A stretch of 37,240 nt of DNA from positions 1-37,240 of the forward strand of contig CALJRW010000046.1 of the NCBI GenBank assembly GCA_937976335.1, in the 5' to 3' direction. The position numbers and the translations under genes are program-made. Below the pieces are notes generated by a model. It worked only from the letters and a program-made list of their open reading frames with translations, did no database searches and was not told the origin of the DNA. This DNA comes from an uncultured bacterium. GTDB lineage: Bacteria > Bdellovibrionota_C > UBA2361 > CALJRW01. Position 1 is the first letter of the stretch. Each line of letters starts with the position of its first letter. This document shows, piece after piece, positions 34,541 through 37,240 of the stretch.

Positions 34541-34549
34541 TGTTATAAT
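34541..34549 (+). promoter_or_regulatory. Extended -10 element pointing antisense
   Basis: TGT-TATAAT (34541-34549) is a perfect extended -10 on the plus strand, just beyond the 3' end of a minus-strand gene. If active it would make an RNA antisense to that gene. No -35 is visible. Confidence 0.25.
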
Positions 34550-34561
34550 TAGTATTCTAGA

Positions 34562-35107
34562 TTAAAAACTGATTTTCCATTCTCCGTTAATCTTAGTTAA
34601 TTGGATATCTCTTTTCTCAGTTTTATCTTCCAAACTAAATGTAACTGGAACTTTAGCTGTATCTCCGTTTTGAGATGACGCTCCAATATCATATTTCATT
34701 TTATCTAAATTGCTTACCCAGTGAGTTTTCATATCAATCATCTTGTCTGCATTTTGCATCATCATTGGCTTCATCATTTCCATCATTTGTTTTTGGGAAG
34801 GGTCTGCTTTTGCAATCATTCTATTAACTGTTGCTTCAACAGCCTTTTTAGGTTCTTTGAATCCCATTTCCATAAATTTTTTATAATCATCGACTGAGCT
34901 AACACCTAAGGCGTCTTTAGCAGAAGGAGGCATGTTTTTATACGAATTATTCCAATCGATTTCTTTCATAAAATAATTAATATCTCCTTTCGAAGTTGTT
35001 TCTTTTAAAATGCTATCCAAGTAAGCTTCAGGAGACTCTGACAAGGCATTGTATGAGAAATTAAGAAAAAGACTTACCAATAGTAAAAGCTTTGTGATGT
35101 TTTTCAT
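34562..35107 (-). CDS. Exported protein of unknown function with methionine cluster
   Basis: The 181-aa product has a signal peptide (MKNITKLLLLVSLFLNFSYNALS). A mostly helical body follows, then a C-terminal beta segment ending in KINGEWKISF, which resembles small secreted proteins with an NTF2-like or DUF4878-type fold in which a WK-I closing strand is common. A conspicuous methionine-rich helix (MMEMMKPMMMQNADKMIDM) lies near the middle. The start is well supported by AGGAG seven bases upstream. Function is unknown; metal binding by the Met cluster is conceivable but unproven. Confidence 0.72.
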   Translation of the reverse strand: MKNITKLLLLVSLFLNFSYNALSESPEAYLDSILKETTSKGDINYFMKEIDWNNSYKNMPPSAKDALGVSSVDDYKKFMEMGFKEPKKAVEATVNRMIAKADPSQKQMMEMMKPMMMQNADKMIDMKTHWVSNLDKMKYDIGASSQNGDTAKVPVTFSLEDKTEKRDIQLTKINGEWKISF

Positions 35108-35255
35108 GAATTTTCTCCTAAATTATTTAAACTAATATTGTCGGAAATCTTAAATTTTATCAATGTAGCATGTTTCTCAGGTAAAGAGTAGCTAACTTAC
35201 TTACAATACAATAAATATAATATGGTATTGGGGTCTTATAGTGAGCTGAAATATC

Positions 35256-35284
35256 TTGACAGGTTAATAAGACAATGTTCAGAT
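35256..35284 (+). promoter_or_regulatory. Promoter of the DUF3015 gene
   Basis: A consensus TTGACA (35256-35261), a 17-bp spacer and a weak TCAGAT (35279-35284) preceded by TGT (extended). It leaves a leader of about 36 nt holding AAGGAG at 35310-35315. Confidence 0.5.
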
Positions 35285-35326
35285 CCAATCTGTTGTTTAA
35301 TTCAATCTTAAGGAGACTTAATTATT

Positions 35327-35812
35327 ATGAGAAAAATTATATTAACAATTTTTATTGTTTCGTTATGTCCACTTGTAACTTACGCTGATAACGTTGGTAA
35401 TTGTGGTTGGGGTTCTAAGTTATTTGATGGTCAAAGAGGAATTGCGCCACAAGTTTTAGCTGTTACTACTAATGGAACTTCTGGAAATCAAACTTTTGCT
35501 ATTTCTTCTGGAACTTCAGGTTGTAGTCAAGATGGCGTTGTAAGTTCTACTTGGAGAACTGCTGCATATATGGATTCTAATATGCACCAACTTGCCAAGG
35601 ACATTTCTAGAGGTGATGGAGAATCTCTTAATACGTTTGCTTCTCTCTTAAATGTTCAACCTGAACATGTAGTGCTTTTTAATAAGACTCTTAAAGACAA
35701 TTTTTCTACTATTTTTGAAACTTCTGATGTAGCTTCTGATGTTGTATTAGGAAATATCAAAAATACTCTAGATTCAAATACTCATTTAGCTAGATATTCT
35801 GCTAACGTATAG
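35327..35812 (+). CDS. Exported DUF3015 family protein
   Basis: The 161-aa product has a signal peptide (MRKIILTIFIVSLCPLVTYA) and the DUF3015 hallmarks: NCGWGSKLFDGQRGIAPQVLAVTTNGTSGNQTFAISSGTSGC, i.e. a GCGWG-type start, the TTNGTSGNQTF block and a paired cysteine. The family function is unknown. In other proteobacteria it is often found next to a DUF4105 gene, as here. AAGGAG lies 11 bases before ATG. It is followed by a strong terminator that overlaps the next gene's start. Confidence 0.85.
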   Translation: MRKIILTIFIVSLCPLVTYADNVGNCGWGSKLFDGQRGIAPQVLAVTTNGTSGNQTFAISSGTSGCSQDGVVSSTWRTAAYMDSNMHQLAKDISRGDGESLNTFASLLNVQPEHVVLFNKTLKDNFSTIFETSDVASDVVLGNIKNTLDSNTHLARYSANV

Positions 35813-35827
35813 TTTTTGAAACTAAAG

Positions 35828-35886
35828 CGGCGCAATAAAATCGGCTTCTCTTTGAGAATGTTCCATTTTTTATTGTGCCGTTTTTT
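35828..35886 (+). terminator. Intrinsic terminator overlapping the next gene's start
   Basis: CGGCGCAATAAAA (35828-35840) pairs with 35868-35880 (13 pairs, one G-U, 27-nt loop), followed by six T residues (35881-35886). The ATG of the DUF4105 gene (35858) is inside the loop and the T-tract codes for its signal peptide. Confidence 0.8.
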
Positions 35887-37240
35887 ATTATGCTGTATTT
35901 TTTTTACTTTATTTACTCCCTGCCTTTCTTATTCTCAATCTAGCTTAGAGGAGATTCAAAAAACAGCAATAGAACTTAAGTTGCATAAACACCCTCAGTG
36001 GCTTTCCCTTTTGCACTACACAAATACTTGGTTCTATAACACTAAAAGTTTAGCAGATGATGATAAGTTTTTTCTTGCTCAAAATGGTAAATATGATACT
36101 AAGGCTGAATTATTAAAAACTCTTGAAGCTTTTTTTGATTTAGCTTCGGTAGATGAAAATCATCCTAGATGTATTTTTACTGCTCGTTATAAATGGTTAG
36201 GGGAGAAACTAGGGTTTTCTAATAAGGAGTTTATTGATAAAAATTGTTTGAGGTTTAAAAATTGGTTAGCAGAAATTAATCCAGATAATTTAACTTTAAT
36301 ATTTCCTACATCTTTTCTTAACAATCCTGCTTCTGCTTTTGGGCATACTTTACTGAGGATTAATAAAAAAAATCAAACTAAAAATTCTGAAACTTTAGCA
36401 TATACAGTTAATTTTTCAGCGAACACAAATGGTGAAGATCCTTTTTCTTATGCTGTTAAGGGGACAATTGGAGGGTATGAAGGTTTTTTTTCGCTTGGTC
36501 CTTATTATAAACAAGTTAACAAATATTCTGATATTGAAAGTAGAGATACTTGGGAGTTTGATTTAAGTTTTTCGTATGAAGAAGCTTTATTTTTAGTTTA
36601 TCATATTTGGGAACTTCGTTCGATTGCGTTTGATTATTACTATTTTGATGAAAACTGCTCTTTTCACTTACTTCCTGTTTTGGATGTTGTAAGACCTGAA
36701 TTAGGGTTAACTAAGAGTGTTGGGTCTTGGGTTTTGCCCATCGATACAGTGAAGCTTTTTAAAAAGAAAGGTTTGATTCGTTCTTCGAAGTTTCGTCCAT
36801 CCGTGGCTACTAGGTTTAAAAGTAGAGTAGAGCAATCTTCTAGGAAAGTTCAAGCTGAAGCTTTATCTTTATCAAATAATTTGTCTTTTAAATATGATCT
36901 AAGTGAGGTAGAGAGAGCTAAAGCCTTAGAACTTGCATATGATTATTTAAGTTATAAGGGGCGTTTTTCTCAAAAAACCGATAGAAACTTAAACGATAAG
37001 CTTTTGGCGCTTTTAAAACTTAGAAGTAAACACGCATTTACTGACTTGTTCGAAAATCCAAAAGTTCCAAATGAATCTCCACTGAAAGCACATAGTGCAA
37101 GTAGATTATCTACTGAATTTCTTTTAAACAGTTCTGAGTTAAATTATCAGTTAAGGTTTAGACCTGTTTATCACAGCTTAATAGAATCTAAGAAAGGGCA
37201 AACTTTAGGATCTCAAATCAATTTTATGGATTTTACTTTT
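35858..37240 (+). CDS. DUF4105 (Lnb-type N-terminal periplasmic domain) protein, 3' end outside window
   Basis: From ATG 35858 the frame stays open to the window end (at least 461 codons). A signal sequence (MFHFLLCRFLLCCIFFTLF) precedes the DUF4105 domain: HPQWLSLLHY, FFLAQNGKYDTKAELLKTLEAFF, the FPTSFLNNPASAFGHTLLRI block with a conserved His, and FDENCSFHLL with a conserved Cys. Cys and His together suggest a papain/NlpC-like thiol catalytic centre. Related proteins were linked to lipoprotein N-acylation (Lnb), a statement from memory of the family rather than from this sequence. Family members often sit beside DUF3015, as here. No good Shine-Dalgarno is seen at ATG 35858; the in-frame TTG 35873 is an alternative start. 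Confidence 0.83.
   Translation, partial: MFHFLLCRFLLCCIFFTLFTPCLSYSQSSLEEIQKTAIELKLHKHPQWLSLLHYTNTWFYNTKSLADDDKFFLAQNGKYDTKAELLKTLEAFFDLASVDENHPRCIFTARYKWLGEKLGFSNKEFIDKNCLRFKNWLAEINPDNLTLIFPTSFLNNPASAFGHTLLRINKKNQTKNSETLAYTVNFSANTNGEDPFSYAVKGTIGGYEGFFSLGPYYKQVNKYSDIESRDTWEFDLSFSYEEALFLVYHIWELRSIAFDYYYFDENCSFHLLPVLDVVRPELGLTKSVGSWVLPIDTVKLFKKKGLIRSSKFRPSVATRFKSRVEQSSRKVQAEALSLSNNLSFKYDLSEVERAKALELAYDYLSYKGRFSQKTDRNLNDKLLALLKLRSKHAFTDLFENPKVPNESPLKAHSASRLSTEFLLNSSELNYQLRFRPVYHSLIESKKGQTLGSQINFMDFTF

Overview
The window is AT-rich DNA from a Gram-negative bacterium. It encodes many Sec-exported proteins, a di-heme cytochrome c peroxidase lipoprotein, an envelope-polysaccharide gene cluster and a type IV coupling-protein ATPase. 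The mix of a DUF3015/DUF4105 pair, secreted cysteine-rich proteins, a dynamin-like GTPase and a DotL/DotM-like pair fits the deltaproteobacterial grade (Bdellovibrionota/SAR324-like) better than the model gammaproteobacteria. This placement is an inference and no 16S is present. No tRNA, rRNA, CRISPR array or insertion sequence was recognised, and no gene-free stretch exceeds about 300 bases.

Layout. 1-447: end of ksgA. 651-5237: three consecutive genes for exported proteins of unknown function: a cysteine-helix tandem-repeat protein, an FG-GAP-like protein, and an Ig-like/cysteine-repeat protein closed by a strong intrinsic terminator. 5375-6925: a solitary dynamin-like GTPase. 7182-13430: a tight operon of a coiled-coil SAM methyltransferase, three glycosyltransferase-type genes and one unknown helical protein, probably for surface polysaccharide. 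13577-15586: ligA. 15846-18336: a Ser/Thr kinase facing a secreted trypsin-like protease. 18419-22463: the core genes gltX, rpsO and pnp, followed by an exceptionally long 36-bp RNA hairpin. 22608-25482: a small accessory patch with a DHFR-family reductase, a VapBC toxin-antitoxin pair, a glycerophosphodiesterase and a HEPN/MNT (type VII-like) toxin-antitoxin pair. 25524-27017: glpK. 27021-30822 (minus): a TraD/DotL-like coupling ATPase translationally coupled to a DotM/IcmP-like membrane protein, with no other secretion genes in view. 30966-35107: secreted esterase, rph, cytochrome c peroxidase and two unknown genes. 35327-37240: DUF3015 and a partial DUF4105 gene.

A recurring regulatory pattern was found by reading upstream regions. 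Genes with good Shine-Dalgarno sequences coexist with genes that have none. In the latter a -35/-10 promoter (usually a 17-bp spacer) ends only 6-9 nt before the start codon, predicting leaderless or near-leaderless mRNAs. This holds for the dynamin gene, the methyltransferase, vapB, the phosphodiesterase, the MNT gene, the protease, the esterase and the unknown gene at 34397. Together with the orphan coupling-protein pair and the cysteine-helix repeats, this is the most interesting content of the window.
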